Shown one piece after another: positions 17,003-25,659 of a stretch of DNA of 64,000 nucleotides (position 1 is the first letter of the stretch; each line of letters starts with the position of its first letter). The notes beneath the pieces are model-generated. The model saw nothing but the letters and a program-made list of their open reading frames with translations, was not told where the DNA came from and ran no database searches. Where the stretch lies: NCBI RefSeq assembly GCF_003858645.1, contig NZ_RQJP01000005.1, forward strand, positions 62,001 through 126,000, written 5' to 3'. A program made the translations under genes and the position numbers. The DNA comes from Larkinella knui (lineage in GTDB: Bacteria > Bacteroidota > Bacteroidia > Cytophagales > Spirosomataceae).

Positions 17003-17212
17003 GCTCAATAGTGAAAAGTTGGAAAGCTAATGGGCATAGTATAAGAGACTATTGAACCACGAGTTGCCAATTTTGGATGGGTTGAATGAAGTGTGCCGTT
17101 TTTTAGATTTCATATTCCAGCTTCACTGAAATTCAGTGCACCTTTTGTTGCCACATTCCGGTCGTAGTCAGTACGCTTACAAGGCAACCAATTCCTCGTG
17201 TAATCACGGTCT

Positions 17213-18757
17213 TTATTTCCAAATAAGTAGCCGGATCATCATGGATACGGCTGTGATGATACCGATGCCAGCAACGTCGAGCAGCAACCCTGCGTTGCGC
17301 ATGTCAGCCGCCCGGATCCGCCCGCTTCCAAACACGATCGTATTTGGCGGGGTTGCTACGGGGAGCATAAACCCGAGCGACGCAGCCAGCGTGGCGGGCA
17401 CCATCAGCATTAATGGGGGCAGGTGGGTTACTTTTTGAATGGCTATTAAAATGGGTAGCACCAATTGTATGCAGGCCACATTGGACGCCAGTTCGCTAAT
17501 GACACAAACGATAACGCAAATGCCAGCGATCACAACAACGGGGGGAGCATCCTTTAAAAAAAGCAGTTCTTGTGCGAGCCAGGTGCTTAGCCCCGACTGA
17601 TCGCAGCCTTTTGCCAAAGCAAAACCACTGCCCAACAAGAGGATGATGCCGATCGGAAGTTTCTTGGCTTCTTCCCAGCTCATCAGCATTTTTCCTTTCT
17701 CATTTTTCGAGGGGATTAGAAATAGTAAAAATGCCATTGCAATAGCCACCGTGCTATCCGTAATAAACGAAGCCTGTGTACCTAAAAGATGGCTCCAGCC
17801 GGTTATATGAAAAGATCCAAAATCTATATCCTTTCGGCCAAACCACAAGTAGGCGGTACTAACAAAAACCGCAAATACGATCTTTTCTTCAAAAGCCATT
17901 TTGCCCAATTGCCGTAGGGAAGCAACGAAGTAACTGCGGTCGAATACAACTTTTTTGGCATGGCGTAGAAAGGAGAATTTAAGAATAAAAAACGCCATGA
18001 TCAACAATAGTAGGGCAATAGGAAAAGCCAACACAAACCAGCTGACAAAGTTCATGTCGTGGGCTTCTTTGTAAGCATCTAAGTATATTTTGTAGAAAGC
18101 AAGATTCGTGGCCGTTCCCACCAGTGTCGCCATGCCACCAATGGATGCCGCGTAAGCAAGCCCCAGCAGCATGGCCTTGGCGATCGCATTTTTTTGAAAA
18201 GGAGACAGGTTGTGTTTTTCCACCTGAATGATAATGCCCAGCACCGCCGAGAGCATCATCATGACGGTTGCCGTATTCGACACCCACATGGAAATAAAAA
18301 AAGTAGCGCCCATTACGCCCGCCAGCACGGTGGCCGGGTTGGTTCCCAGTTTCGATAAAATGGACAAGGCAATCCGCTGATGCAGGTTCCAGCGTTCAAT
18401 AGCAAAAGCCAGCAGCACGCCCCCAATAAATAAAAAAATGGTTTGATCCATATATTGCGCTGCCACCGTTTGGGAATCGGCTATGCCCAGTATAGGAATA
18501 AGGATGAAAGGCAGCAAGGCCGTCACGGCCAGGTCGGTTGCTTCGGTAAGCCACCAAATGGCCACCCATACGGTCACCGCAGCCATTCTGGTAACCTCGG
18601 GATGGCCAGGGTTTAAGTCAGCAAAAAATAAAACAAGGAAAAACGCAGCTGGTCCGGCTAGGAGCGCACTAAAAGGGGCAAGTTTCACAGAATTTCGGTT
18701 CAGGCAGTAAAGCACGTAAATAATTCTGTAACAAATCGTTATTATTTTGAACTTCAC
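17213..18757 (-). CDS. SLC13/DASS-family sodium:anion symporter
   Basis: A 514-residue polytopic membrane protein with about 11-12 hydrophobic segments. The two signature Ser/Thr-Asn-Thr type motifs of the DASS family are present: FISMWVSNTATVMM (about residue 155) and MLPVATPPNTIVFGSG near the C terminus. Family members carry dicarboxylates, citrate or sulfate into the cytoplasm with Na+. Substrate cannot be told. The start may be internal: a GTG at 18688 (VKLAPFSALL) would remove 23 residues that look unlike the family. No operon partner is evident. Confidence 0.88.
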   Translation of the reverse strand: MKFKIITICYRIIYVLYCLNRNSVKLAPFSALLAGPAAFFLVLFFADLNPGHPEVTRMAAVTVWVAIWWLTEATDLAVTALLPFILIPILGIADSQTVAAQYMDQTIFLFIGGVLLAFAIERWNLHQRIALSILSKLGTNPATVLAGVMGATFFISMWVSNTATVMMMLSAVLGIIIQVEKHNLSPFQKNAIAKAMLLGLAYAASIGGMATLVGTATNLAFYKIYLDAYKEAHDMNFVSWFVLAFPIALLLLIMAFFILKFSFLRHAKKVVFDRSYFVASLRQLGKMAFEEKIVFAVFVSTAYLWFGRKDIDFGSFHITGWSHLLGTQASFITDSTVAIAMAFLLFLIPSKNEKGKMLMSWEEAKKLPIGIILLLGSGFALAKGCDQSGLSTWLAQELLFLKDAPPVVVIAGICVIVCVISELASNVACIQLVLPILIAIQKVTHLPPLMLMVPATLAASLGFMLPVATPPNTIVFGSGRIRAADMRNAGLLLDVAGIGIITAVSMMIRLLIWK

Positions 18758-19111
18758 ATGAAAGAAGGAATCTTTGGGAACCTGATGAAGAGAATGATTT
18801 CAAAATCACCCTTTACGTACAAAATGATTAACAGGTAAATGCCTCAGCCAATAAAATTAATAAACCGAGTTATAGCCATTTTGAAGAGGCCATTTAAGGG
18901 TAGGACGATCATTGTCAGTATTATACACAAATCGTTGATTGGCACTCTCTTCAGGCATTTCCTTAGCAGGGGCAATAAACGCTATACTTTATCATCTTTA
19001 GCCTAGGAACCGCTCCCAACATGCTGAATAACTCAGCACAACCTTCTTATTTGGCAGCTTTAATACGGGTACAGGCATTGACGGTCGCCATTAATTCCAT
19101 GATGCAGAAAA
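18758..19111. other. Intergenic stretch without visible features
   Basis: About 350 bp, AT-richer than the surrounding genes, with no convincing open frame, RNA gene or repeat. It separates the anion transporter from the decayed lipoprotein unit. Confidence 0.5.
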
Positions 19112-19291
19112 CTTGATTGGTCGCCCAACCTTTCCAGGAATGCCCCAAAGCGACTCATCGACAGTCCGCGACGGTTCGAGTAACGATTCGCGGAACTGGT
19201 ATTCAAATTTTTGGAGTCTTCCCTGGCTGCCATCACCTTTGCTTCCAGTAAACAACCCGCAGCCATCAATGGCTCATCCACACCGATCAAC

Positions 19292-19443
19292 ATGTTCCAT
19301 TCCATTGCTCAAAAGAACACCACCGCACGCCTGAAGGCGTTAGTTGCCACCAGCAAAACCGCCCTCTATCTGGCAGCGTATTTTCCTGCCAGGAAACTAG
19401 CCCGGTTCATTACGAGGTTATGTTAATTGACATCCCTAAATAG
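19292..19443 (+). pseudogene. Decayed copy of the YD-like lipoprotein gene
   Basis: Starts MFHSIAQKNTTARLKALVA like the gene at 14743. A 10-bp deletion in the signal-peptide region shifts the frame and removes the lipobox cysteine; then a deletion of roughly 776 bp joins the sequence after CCCGGTTCA directly to the last codons (TACGAGGTTATG..). The shifted frame ends at 19424-19426, and the ancestral stop corresponds to TAG at 19441-19443. It cannot make a lipoprotein. Confidence 0.82.
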
Positions 19444-19491
19444 GGTGCGACTGGCCGCATCGGCCCTATAGCTCAAGCTTTCGTACATCGT

Positions 19492-19533
19492 CTTAATAGG
19501 GTGCAACTTCTTTAGAAGTTGCACCCTATTAAG
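19492..19533 (+). terminator. Perfect 42-bp palindromic hairpin after the pseudogene
   Basis: Two 20-base arms (19492-19511, starting CTTAATAGGGTGCAAC, and 19514-19533) are perfectly complementary around a 2-nt centre TT. It occupies the same place as the 25-bp hairpin after copy A but differs in sequence except for the CTTTAGAA centre. It may be a bidirectional terminator for the pseudogene and the convergent lipoprotein gene, or a cruciform-forming element. Confidence 0.6.
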
Positions 19534-19635
19534 TTAAATCAGACCTTTAAATTATCAAATCGCCATAGCTGATCGTAGAAAAACGGTCCACTCAGGTATC
19601 ATGAAGAAATGCTCCAGGCTTGATCGCAAGCACTC

Positions 19636-20406
19636 CTACCGGCAGGTAATGGTATAATCCACCACACTATATTGGCCATTCGCTACTTTTTGATATCGTC
19701 GAGTTCGTGTACCTGATTCATCGAAGATATACTTATACGTACTGGAGCTGGTGCTCGTACCATCGCTGCTAATCACCTTGACAGGAAGATTTCGGCTGGA
19801 CTTGCCCCGGTAAGGAAACGGGTTAGGTAAATTCGGCTTGGTGAGATCATATTCGTAAATCGTTACATAAACGGGAGAATTGGGATAGGTTGACTTCGTT
19901 TCCTTACGCACCATATTGCCGTTTTCAATCGTATAGGTGGTCGTGTAATCTCCATCGACTTCTTCGACCAGAAATCCTTCCTCATTGTACTTTAGTCCGT
20001 CCCGACCCAGCAGCCCTTGTTTATTCAGGGGGAAAGCGTGTACCTGTTTATCGAACCCCAGATGTGTGGAGGTGTCGATTAGCTGGTCGGCGGTATAGGC
20101 AAAAATTTCCTGACCGCCGTTGCCTCCAAAGCTAAAGGTGGACCAGTTGTATTGGATAAGCCGGTTTTGCTCATCGAATTTATACACATCGGAGGCCGAT
20201 TTGCCAATCTTTACAGTCTCACCATCCAACACCGCCGTTTCGTCTCGACTATACGCGTCCGGACCGGACGATTTTTGATCGATTGTAAGCGTCAGTACCT
20301 GACAGCTGGGGTTTTGAAGAGAAGGCTGATGATCCTGCAGGCTACATCCATCCAGAAGGAGAACAAGGCTGGCCGAAAAGAAGGCCATTCGGGTAAAAAC
20401 GTTCAT
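19636..20406 (-). CDS. Lipoprotein with YD-like repeats
   Basis: A 256-residue lipoprotein starting at ATG 20406 (MNVFTRMAFFSASLVLLLDGC); the lipobox LLDGC places the lipidated cysteine at 21. An upstream ATG at 20460 would add 18 polar residues. The mature domain has the repeated strand pattern seen in the protein at 14743: YKFDEQNRLIQYNW, LKYNEEGFLVEEVDGDY, YTIENGNMVRKETK and YKYIFDESGTRTRRY. It resembles DUF4595/RHS-like surface proteins of Bacteroidota; role unknown. It is convergent with the pseudogene copy and probably a distant paralogue of the gene at 14743. Confidence 0.72.
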   Translation of the reverse strand: MNVFTRMAFFSASLVLLLDGCSLQDHQPSLQNPSCQVLTLTIDQKSSGPDAYSRDETAVLDGETVKIGKSASDVYKFDEQNRLIQYNWSTFSFGGNGGQEIFAYTADQLIDTSTHLGFDKQVHAFPLNKQGLLGRDGLKYNEEGFLVEEVDGDYTTTYTIENGNMVRKETKSTYPNSPVYVTIYEYDLTKPNLPNPFPYRGKSSRNLPVKVISSDGTSTSSSTYKYIFDESGTRTRRYQKVANGQYSVVDYTITCR

Positions 20407-20599
20407 TGTAGATCGGGAGGTTTTGTGTTGGATTCGTGAGAGTAGAGTGTAATTCATCAAAAAGGTGTAAACGGAATAAACAAATATTGACTTTACCAGA
20501 TCATCGTAAGCCAGCCTAAAGGGCTAAACATAGATAGTATGTTAGGAGCTGAAAACCCCTCTACTCCGCAAACCGGGCAGGAGAAGATCCCCTGACCGG

Positions 20600-20773
20600 T
20601 TTTATTCGTATCTATCGTCATTTTATAATCAACGCAGAAAACGACCTAAAACTAGCTTATTCACCCGATTGGGTAAACTGACCGCGTATGAAGTGATGAA
20701 AAAAGGGGTTGAATTGTCGAAAGAAAAAGCCTTCGATCCTAAGCCTGACCCGGGTTACGGTCCGGATGGGTAA
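20600..20773 (+). pseudogene. Remnant of a transposase C-terminus
   Basis: An open stretch reads FYSYLSSFYNQRRKRPKTSL followed by RLGKLTAYEVMKKG, which matches the ending of IS3-type and related DDE transposases (aromatic helix, YN-x-RR-x-R, LG-x-LTP-x-E). No start, catalytic domain or inverted ends are present and the frame runs into the 3' end of the LytTR gene. I take it as a scar of an old insertion; a random match cannot be excluded. Confidence 0.42.
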
Positions 20774-21701
20774 TGGGAGCCTGGAGCCAGTTTCGAAATT
20801 CCGACAAACGGGTGCGGGCCAGGGAAACCGTCAGTTGCTGGAACGGCGCTGTCAGATTGATGATGTAATTGTTGTTGCCGGTGTGGACATAGCCTTCCAC
20901 AAAAGCCCGATTCACCACCGCTCCGCGGTTGACCCGGAAAAACTGCCGGGGATTCAATTCAGCCTCCATTTCGGTCAGGGTTTTTACAGTCAATTGATAG
21001 ATGCCCTGCCGGTGATGGGCCAGGCAACGGGGGCTGTCAATGGTAATCAAACCCACTTCCGAAACTAGAATCGTCGTTTTCCCTTTACTGGATTGGGCGT
21101 TCAGGCGCTTAGCATAGCGTTCTTCTCGTTCAGCAGGCACTTCTCTTTTATCCTGTTCCTGCTGCCTGCGCCAATACAACAAGTCATGCACTAGCGAAGC
21201 GGTGACGATGCAGTAGCCCAAAACCAAGTTTAACACTGAATAAAGGGCCACAATTTTGGGGCTTTGATAAGGCGCGATCAGAAAGATATTCAGATACGTT
21301 TTCCAGGTTAGGCCACCGAAGCCTTCATCCAGTGGAACTTCCAGAAAAAAACGAACCGTTTGGGTAAAGGGGCTGACAATAAAAAACACAACCAGCAGGA
21401 GTGGTAAAAGTGACAGATAATAATGGCCTAACCCAAGTGGGGTCAGGCGGACAAAGTGAATGGGAAGCAGCCGGTGGTAAACCCACAAGAGCTTTTGTAA
21501 CCCGAACAAAGTCACCAATTCCGGAATAATCGACGTAGTTTCAAAGCAGGCCAGCCAGCCCCATCCACCTAGTCGGTCGGCCAGGGCTTTCTTAAATTCA
21601 AAATGATTAATATAAAGAGTGATTTGGTAAAAGCTAATAATGGCCAGCAAGAACCCCGCCATGTGCCAGAACCGTTGACTGTACTCGAACGTTAATGGCA
21701 T
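20739..21701 (-). CDS. Membrane-anchored LytTR DNA-binding regulator
   Basis: A 320-residue protein from ATG 21701 (MPLTFEYSQ); longer starts exist up to 21809 but add a basic, unconserved-looking leader. Four hydrophobic segments (HMAGFLLAIISFYQITLYI; IIPELVTLFGLQKLLWVY; YYLSLLPLLLVVFFIV; IVALYSVLNLVLGYCIV) precede a cytoplasmic LytTR domain (about 215-310; TTILVSEVGLITID, FFRVNRGAVVNRAFV, TVSLARTRLSEFRNWL). There is no receiver, so it is a one-component membrane regulator. It lies downstream of and antisense to the transposase scar. Target genes unknown; the adjacent lipoprotein gene is a candidate. Confidence 0.83.
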   Translation of the reverse strand: MPLTFEYSQRFWHMAGFLLAIISFYQITLYINHFEFKKALADRLGGWGWLACFETTSIIPELVTLFGLQKLLWVYHRLLPIHFVRLTPLGLGHYYLSLLPLLLVVFFIVSPFTQTVRFFLEVPLDEGFGGLTWKTYLNIFLIAPYQSPKIVALYSVLNLVLGYCIVTASLVHDLLYWRRQQEQDKREVPAEREERYAKRLNAQSSKGKTTILVSEVGLITIDSPRCLAHHRQGIYQLTVKTLTEMEAELNPRQFFRVNRGAVVNRAFVEGYVHTGNNNYIINLTAPFQQLTVSLARTRLSEFRNWLQAPITHPDRNPGQA

Positions 21702-21809
21702 TCCTTGATTGGGGTTATGTGATGGGCGGTCAGTGTTAAATGGTACAAATAACGGTTTCAAAATAGCATAAGGGTAAAAGCTGCGTCCCATCTTAGGTAA
21801 TCTGATCAA

Positions 21810-22381
21810 GGTACTTTTTGCGTAAATCCTGTCCCAATAAGCCAGATCAGACCAAAAGGCTGGTTGGCAATTTGAATATATATCGGTAAGCGAATCAAAA
21901 GGTGAAAGATAAAAGAAGAAAAGGAAACTATGGTTTCAATTCATTCGTCCGGTATGGGTTGCAAGGCCATACTGACTTGTTTTCAAATTACCTGCGGTAC
22001 GAATTAGCCAAACCAAGAATCTGAGCAATCGCCATCTGAGCGAAAGTCTTAAATAAAAGAGCCTGCCAAATTTTATTTAGCAGGCTCCTGTTTTCAGTGA
22101 AACCCGAAAGAAATTTGCGGCAGATTTAAGGATTTACTTAAGGGTAGTCCGCAGGATGACTCCTACCAATGCTGATCAGGAGTTGTAATCTTGATCAGCC
22201 CCACACTTTTTCAAACACCAGCCTGTAATGATCCATCGTTTCACGCTCGAAACACACCCGCTTTGGGCTCACCCGAAAAGCCGCAATTAAGTCCCGGAAA
22301 GGCTTATTCGTCAGCAAACGGAGCAAGGGGAAAACGAGCGGAGACGAGGAGTAGACGGTGGAGAAGTGTAAACCAACAAAA
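21810..22381. other. Intergenic stretch with one hairpin
   Basis: About 570 bp. The only clear feature is an inverted repeat at 22059-22087 (arms GAGCCTGC / GCAGGCTC). On the minus strand it is followed by TCTTTTATTT, so it may be a second terminator for leftward transcripts from the tRNA. A stop-free minus-strand stretch of about 60 codons at 22197-22373 has no start codon and runs into the tRNA; it may be a gene scrap. Confidence 0.5.
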
Positions 22382-22409
22382 AAGCACTTACAAATTATTG
22401 TAAGTGCTT
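22376..22409 (-). terminator. Intrinsic terminator of tRNA-Val
   Basis: AAGCACTTACAA (22382-22393) and TTGTAAGTGCTT (22398-22409) form a 12-bp stem with a 4-nt loop. On the minus strand the stem is followed directly by a run of T residues, beginning 12 nt after the 3' end of the tRNA. Confidence 0.8.
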
Positions 22410-22421
22410 GATTTGAAGGGT

Positions 22422-22495
22422 GGGAGTTGACGGGTTCGAACCGCCGACCCTCTGCTTGTAAGGCAGATGCTCTGAACCAGCTGAGCTAAACTCCC
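22422..22495 (-). tRNA. tRNA-Val (anticodon TAC)
   Basis: Read on the minus strand, the 74-nt sequence folds as a cloverleaf: acceptor GGGAGTT/AACTCCC, D-arm GCTC..GAGC, anticodon stem TCTGC/GCAGA with loop CTTACAA, and T-arm with GGTTCGAAC-type loop. The loop places TAC in the anticodon position, which reads valine GUA/GUG codons. The 3' CCA is not encoded. A matched promoter and terminator flank it. Confidence 0.95.
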
Positions 22496-22538
22496 TTTTT
22501 ACTGTTTCCCGCTGACCGTTTCCCGTCGTTTGGGAGTG

Positions 22539-22570
22539 CAAATATAGCGGCCTGGCTAGTCATTCTGCAA
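22539..22570 (-). promoter_or_regulatory. Promoter of tRNA-Val (Bacteroidota type)
   Basis: On the minus strand the -7 box TATATTTG (22539-22546) fits TAnnTTTG and a TTG (22568-22570) lies 21 nt upstream, the spacing known for Bacteroidota sigma factors. Transcription would start about 35-40 nt before the tRNA. Confidence 0.6.
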
Positions 22571-22667
22571 GCATTACGCCAAAAAAAATCAACTTATTTT
22601 ACAACCGATTCAGCGTCAGGGCGTTTGAAAGGCCCTTGGGTGATTAAGCAGGCGGCTTTTCCACTGC

Positions 22668-23408
22668 TTACTCAAAGTTTAGATACAAAGTCACCGTGTG
22701 CGTTCGTAATTTCTGAAGGCCAATGTTGGCGTTGTTGCCCTGATTGGGTTCAAACAGATTGACCAGCCCGTGGGAAAACCGGATTTCGGGTGCAAATTTG
22801 AAAAATTCGAAAAATTGCTCAAAACCAATACCGTATTCAACCGTAAGATCCCGGTTTTTAGTCAGCAAACGGCTTGAACCGGCTACTTCGCGCCGGCGAA
22901 CGTTGGTTTCGATCCCGAGCGACCCGCCACCGACGACGTACATCCGTGAATTCATCCGTCTTTTGGATTTGTACTTCAGCAAAACCGGAAACTCCAGCCA
23001 GGTCGACTCGCGTACTTCTTTTCGGCTGGTTCCACCCGGATATTTGTACTCGATAGACCGCGAATACAGCGAAACGGCGGGCGTGACCCGGACATCGAAA
23101 TGATCACTCAAAATGGTACTCATCACAAAGCCGACCCGAAAACCGACGTTGTTGGGCGAATAAAGCTGATGAGCCGAATCGGAACTCACATACGCATCGC
23201 TGTATTTAATGTTGAAGCGCGTAGCAGGAGCCGCAAATAAAAAACCGTAGCGAATGGTCTTGTCGTCGTAGTCTTCCAGGTGAATCCGACGATATTTCAT
23301 GGTCGATTGCGCCCGCAGATCAGGGCAAATCAGCGCCAGCAGTAAACAGACTGCTATACTTTTTTTCCGGTGTAAATAGAGCAAATGCCAAATGTAAGAG
23401 GTATCCAT
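22668..23408 (-). CDS. porT: PorT-family outer-membrane protein of the type IX secretion system
   Basis: A 246-residue protein with a signal peptide (KKSIAVCLLLALICPDLRAQ) and an eight-stranded beta-barrel pattern: alternating strands such as IRYGFLFAAPATRFNI, VGFRVGFVMSTILSDHFDVR, RMYVVGGGSLGIET, APEIRFSHGLVNLF and a terminal THTVTLYLNFE ending in aromatic-acidic residues. PorT/SprT is needed for type IX secretion and gliding in Bacteroidota. It overlaps the 3' end of menG by 55 bp, and this menG-porT order is a recurring one in the phylum. A start inside the overlap region is possible, since the annotated ATG leaves an 11-residue preface before HRKKSIAV. Confidence 0.85.
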   Translation of the reverse strand: MDTSYIWHLLYLHRKKSIAVCLLLALICPDLRAQSTMKYRRIHLEDYDDKTIRYGFLFAAPATRFNIKYSDAYVSSDSAHQLYSPNNVGFRVGFVMSTILSDHFDVRVTPAVSLYSRSIEYKYPGGTSRKEVRESTWLEFPVLLKYKSKRRMNSRMYVVGGGSLGIETNVRRREVAGSSRLLTKNRDLTVEYGIGFEQFFEFFKFAPEIRFSHGLVNLFEPNQGNNANIGLQKLRTHTVTLYLNFE

Positions 23409-24079
23409 CGTGTTTGCGTAAATCCTGCCTGTTCAAGAACCCGGATAAAATCGGGGCCGTCTGGAAATGCCTGCATCGACTCGGGCAGATACGTATAGGC
23501 CGAAGCGTCTTTCGATACCAGTCGGCCGATCAACGGCAGGAAACGAGTTGTGTAAAAACTAAAAAATTGCTTGAACGGAAATTTACGCGGCTTCGAAAAC
23601 TCCAGTACCAGGCAGGTGCCACCCGATCGCGTAACGCGGTGCATGTCGGTTAGCCCTTTGAGTAGATTTTCAAAATTGCGTACACCAAACGAAACGATGA
23701 CGGCGTCGAAAACATTGTCTGCAAAGGGTAATCTTTCCGAGTCACCGGAACGAAGCTCAATTTTAGCGTCGAGACCGAGTTTCCGGATTTTCTCCCGGCC
23801 AATCGCCAGCATACCTTCCGAAATGTCAACACCGGTTATTTTTTCGGGCTGTAGTTTCAGGGCCTCGATGGCAAAATCGCCCGTGCCGGTGGCAATGTCC
23901 AGTATAGTTTTGGGCTTCTCCACCTGCAACAGCTGAATGGCTTTTTTGCGCCAGATAATATCGATTCCGGCGCTGAGGAGGTGGTTCAACAAGTCGTACT
24001 TCGGCGAAATCGAGTCGAACATTTCCTCGACCTGCTCACGCTTGCTGGTATTTTTATCTTTATAAGGAACAACGGACAT
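23354..24079 (-). CDS. menG: Demethylmenaquinone methyltransferase
   Basis: A 241-residue SAM-dependent methyltransferase (UbiE/MenG family). Visible motifs: VEEMFDSISPKYDLLNHLLS at the N terminus, motif I ILDIATGTGDFAIEA, motif II SFGVRNFENLLKGL, and the EFSKP and Y-x-YLPESMQAFP segments typical of the family. It performs the last methylation of menaquinone, the quinone used by these bacteria. The gene overlaps porT downstream. A TAnnTTTG box lies about 180 bp upstream at 24258-24265. Confidence 0.93.
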   Translation of the reverse strand: MSVVPYKDKNTSKREQVEEMFDSISPKYDLLNHLLSAGIDIIWRKKAIQLLQVEKPKTILDIATGTGDFAIEALKLQPEKITGVDISEGMLAIGREKIRKLGLDAKIELRSGDSERLPFADNVFDAVIVSFGVRNFENLLKGLTDMHRVTRSGGTCLVLEFSKPRKFPFKQFFSFYTTRFLPLIGRLVSKDASAYTYLPESMQAFPDGPDFIRVLEQAGFTQTRWIPLTFGICSIYTGKKV

Positions 24080-24111
24080 AAAATGAATGGGCTGGATGAC
24101 TGGTTAGCGGG

Positions 24112-24230
24112 ATTGATGGTTAAAAATGGTTGAATAAATAAGGGTCAAAACGGCTGGTTTACTGGCTACTAGAACATTAGCAACGATACCCATTCAACCT
24201 TTTTTAGCCACCAAACCATTTCACCCATTC
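24112..24230. repeat. Degenerate AACCATT-rich inverted repeats
   Basis: The stretch alternates ATGGTTAAAAATGGTTGAAT-type and complementary ATTCAACC..AACCATT-type words, which can pair over an imperfect stem. The same vocabulary fills 34766-34935. It is a dispersed, low-complexity intergenic element; no coding potential. Confidence 0.55.
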
Positions 24231-24257
24231 AACACGATAACCACCTAAATCATTTTA

Positions 24258-24265
24258 CAAAGGTA
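24258..24265 (-). promoter_or_regulatory. Putative -7 box for menG-porT
   Basis: On the minus strand this reads TACCTTTG, a match to TAnnTTTG, about 180 nt before the menG start. A clear -33 TTG is not obvious, so confidence is low. Confidence 0.35.
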
Positions 24266-24355
24266 CATTCAAAACCGGGGGTTTAGTCAGAAAGTTTGTG
24301 ATTACCTGTCAGATTCCGTAGTTTTCGAGGACTATTTCTACCCGATACGAGACTT

Positions 24356-25654
24356 ATGAACCGTTCTGATTTTTTGAAAACATCGGCACTTGCCGGTGCT
24401 GCGGTGGTAACCCGTCCGTTGATCACGCTGGCCCAGCAATCAACGTATCGCACAGCGCTGGTTGGGGCTGGCTGGTGGGGCAACAACATCCTGCGGTGTG
24501 CTATGCAGTCCGGGCAGTCGAAGCTGGTCGCGCTTTGCGATGTCGACAAGCGCCAACTGACCAAAACCGCCGACGAGTTTAGTAAACTGACCAGCGACAA
24601 ACCGAAAATGTACGGCGATTTTCGTGAGATGCTATCCCGCGAAAAACCCGAAATCGTCATAGTGGCTACCCCCGACCACTGGCACCCGCTCATTGCCATC
24701 GAAGCCATGAAACAGGGCGCGCACGTGTACGTGGAGAAGCCAGTTGGACATACCGTCAAGGAAGGTCGGGCGATGGTCAATACCGCCCGCCAAACCGGTA
24801 AAGTATGCCAGGTAGGAACGCACCGGCGGGTTTCTCCGCACAATGTTTCCGGGATGGAGTTTCTAAAATCAGGCAAAGCCGGTAAAATCGGCATGGCCCG
24901 CGCGTTTGTGCATTACGCCGGTGGGCCGGGTCAGAAAGTACCCGATGAAGAAACACCCAAAGAACTGGACTGGAACTTCTGGTGTGGTCCGGCTCCGTTG
25001 CGGCCTTATAACCGTACCATCCATCCACGCGGTTTCCGCAATTACCTGGATTATGCCAACGGTACGCTGGGCGATTGGGGGATTCACTGGATGGACCAGA
25101 TTTTGTGGTGGACCGAAGAAAAATACCCAAAAAAAGTCTTTTCGACCGGCGGACGCGCCATTAAACAGGACAACACCGATGCGCCCGACCATCAGGTGAC
25201 CAGTTATGAGTTCGAAGACTTTACGGCCGTTTGGGAACACCGCACGTTTGCGGGTAATAATGCCGAGAAAACCCATCCGCAACAGGCCGTCGGCGTTTAT
25301 TTTTACGGAACTGAAGGTACATTTCATATGGGCTGGATGGACGGCTGGACCTTTTACCCGGCCGACGCAAAAAAACCGATCATTCACCAGGACCCGCAAC
25401 TGAATAAACCCGATGACCAGAATATCGCCCAGCTCTGGGATGATTTTCTGAAAGCCATCAAAACCAAAAGTACACCCACCTGTGACATCGAAATTGGCCA
25501 CCGGTCCACCAACATGGCTTTGCTGGGCATGTTGTCGTATAAACTGGGGCGTAGTGTTGAGTGGGATGGTGAAAAAGAAGTAATCAAAGGCGACGCCGAA
25601 GCCAATAAGCTCCTGAGCCGCGATTACCGGGGCGAGTGGAACTATCCGGTGTAA
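24356..25654 (+). CDS. Gfo/Idh/MocA-family oxidoreductase, exported
   Basis: A 432-residue NAD(P)-dependent oxidoreductase. The N terminus MNRSDFLKTSALAGAAVV looks like a Tat-type signal, although the twin arginine is reduced to a single Arg. It is followed by a Rossmann motif ALVGAGWWGNN, the catalytic EKPVGHTVKEG motif, and the C-terminal alpha/beta domain with GDWGIHWMDQILWW and EIGHRSTNMALLGM. Such proteins act on sugars or inositols, often in the periplasm of Bacteroidota. It stands alone; a strong inverted repeat follows 6 bp after the stop. Substrate unknown. Confidence 0.88.
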   Translation: MNRSDFLKTSALAGAAVVTRPLITLAQQSTYRTALVGAGWWGNNILRCAMQSGQSKLVALCDVDKRQLTKTADEFSKLTSDKPKMYGDFREMLSREKPEIVIVATPDHWHPLIAIEAMKQGAHVYVEKPVGHTVKEGRAMVNTARQTGKVCQVGTHRRVSPHNVSGMEFLKSGKAGKIGMARAFVHYAGGPGQKVPDEETPKELDWNFWCGPAPLRPYNRTIHPRGFRNYLDYANGTLGDWGIHWMDQILWWTEEKYPKKVFSTGGRAIKQDNTDAPDHQVTSYEFEDFTAVWEHRTFAGNNAEKTHPQQAVGVYFYGTEGTFHMGWMDGWTFYPADAKKPIIHQDPQLNKPDDQNIAQLWDDFLKAIKTKSTPTCDIEIGHRSTNMALLGMLSYKLGRSVEWDGEKEVIKGDAEANKLLSRDYRGEWNYPV

Positions 25655-25659
25655 GTCGG

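Larger units (their letters stand above)
19112..19533 (+). repeat. Duplicated unit, copy B (internally deleted)
   Basis: A shortened twin of 14566-15789. The upstream flank matches copy A closely (for example CAAATTTTTGGA and TTTGCTTCCAGTAAACAACC are shared), the gene start is shared, about 776 bp of the interior is missing, and the match resumes over the last codons and the downstream flank. Copies are separated by about 4.5 kb and lie in the same orientation. Confidence 0.8.

Noticed and set aside
22191-22403. 70-codon plus-strand frame ending in the tRNA-Val terminator
   Set aside because: It runs through the terminator stem, has low-complexity basic composition and no recognisable domain.
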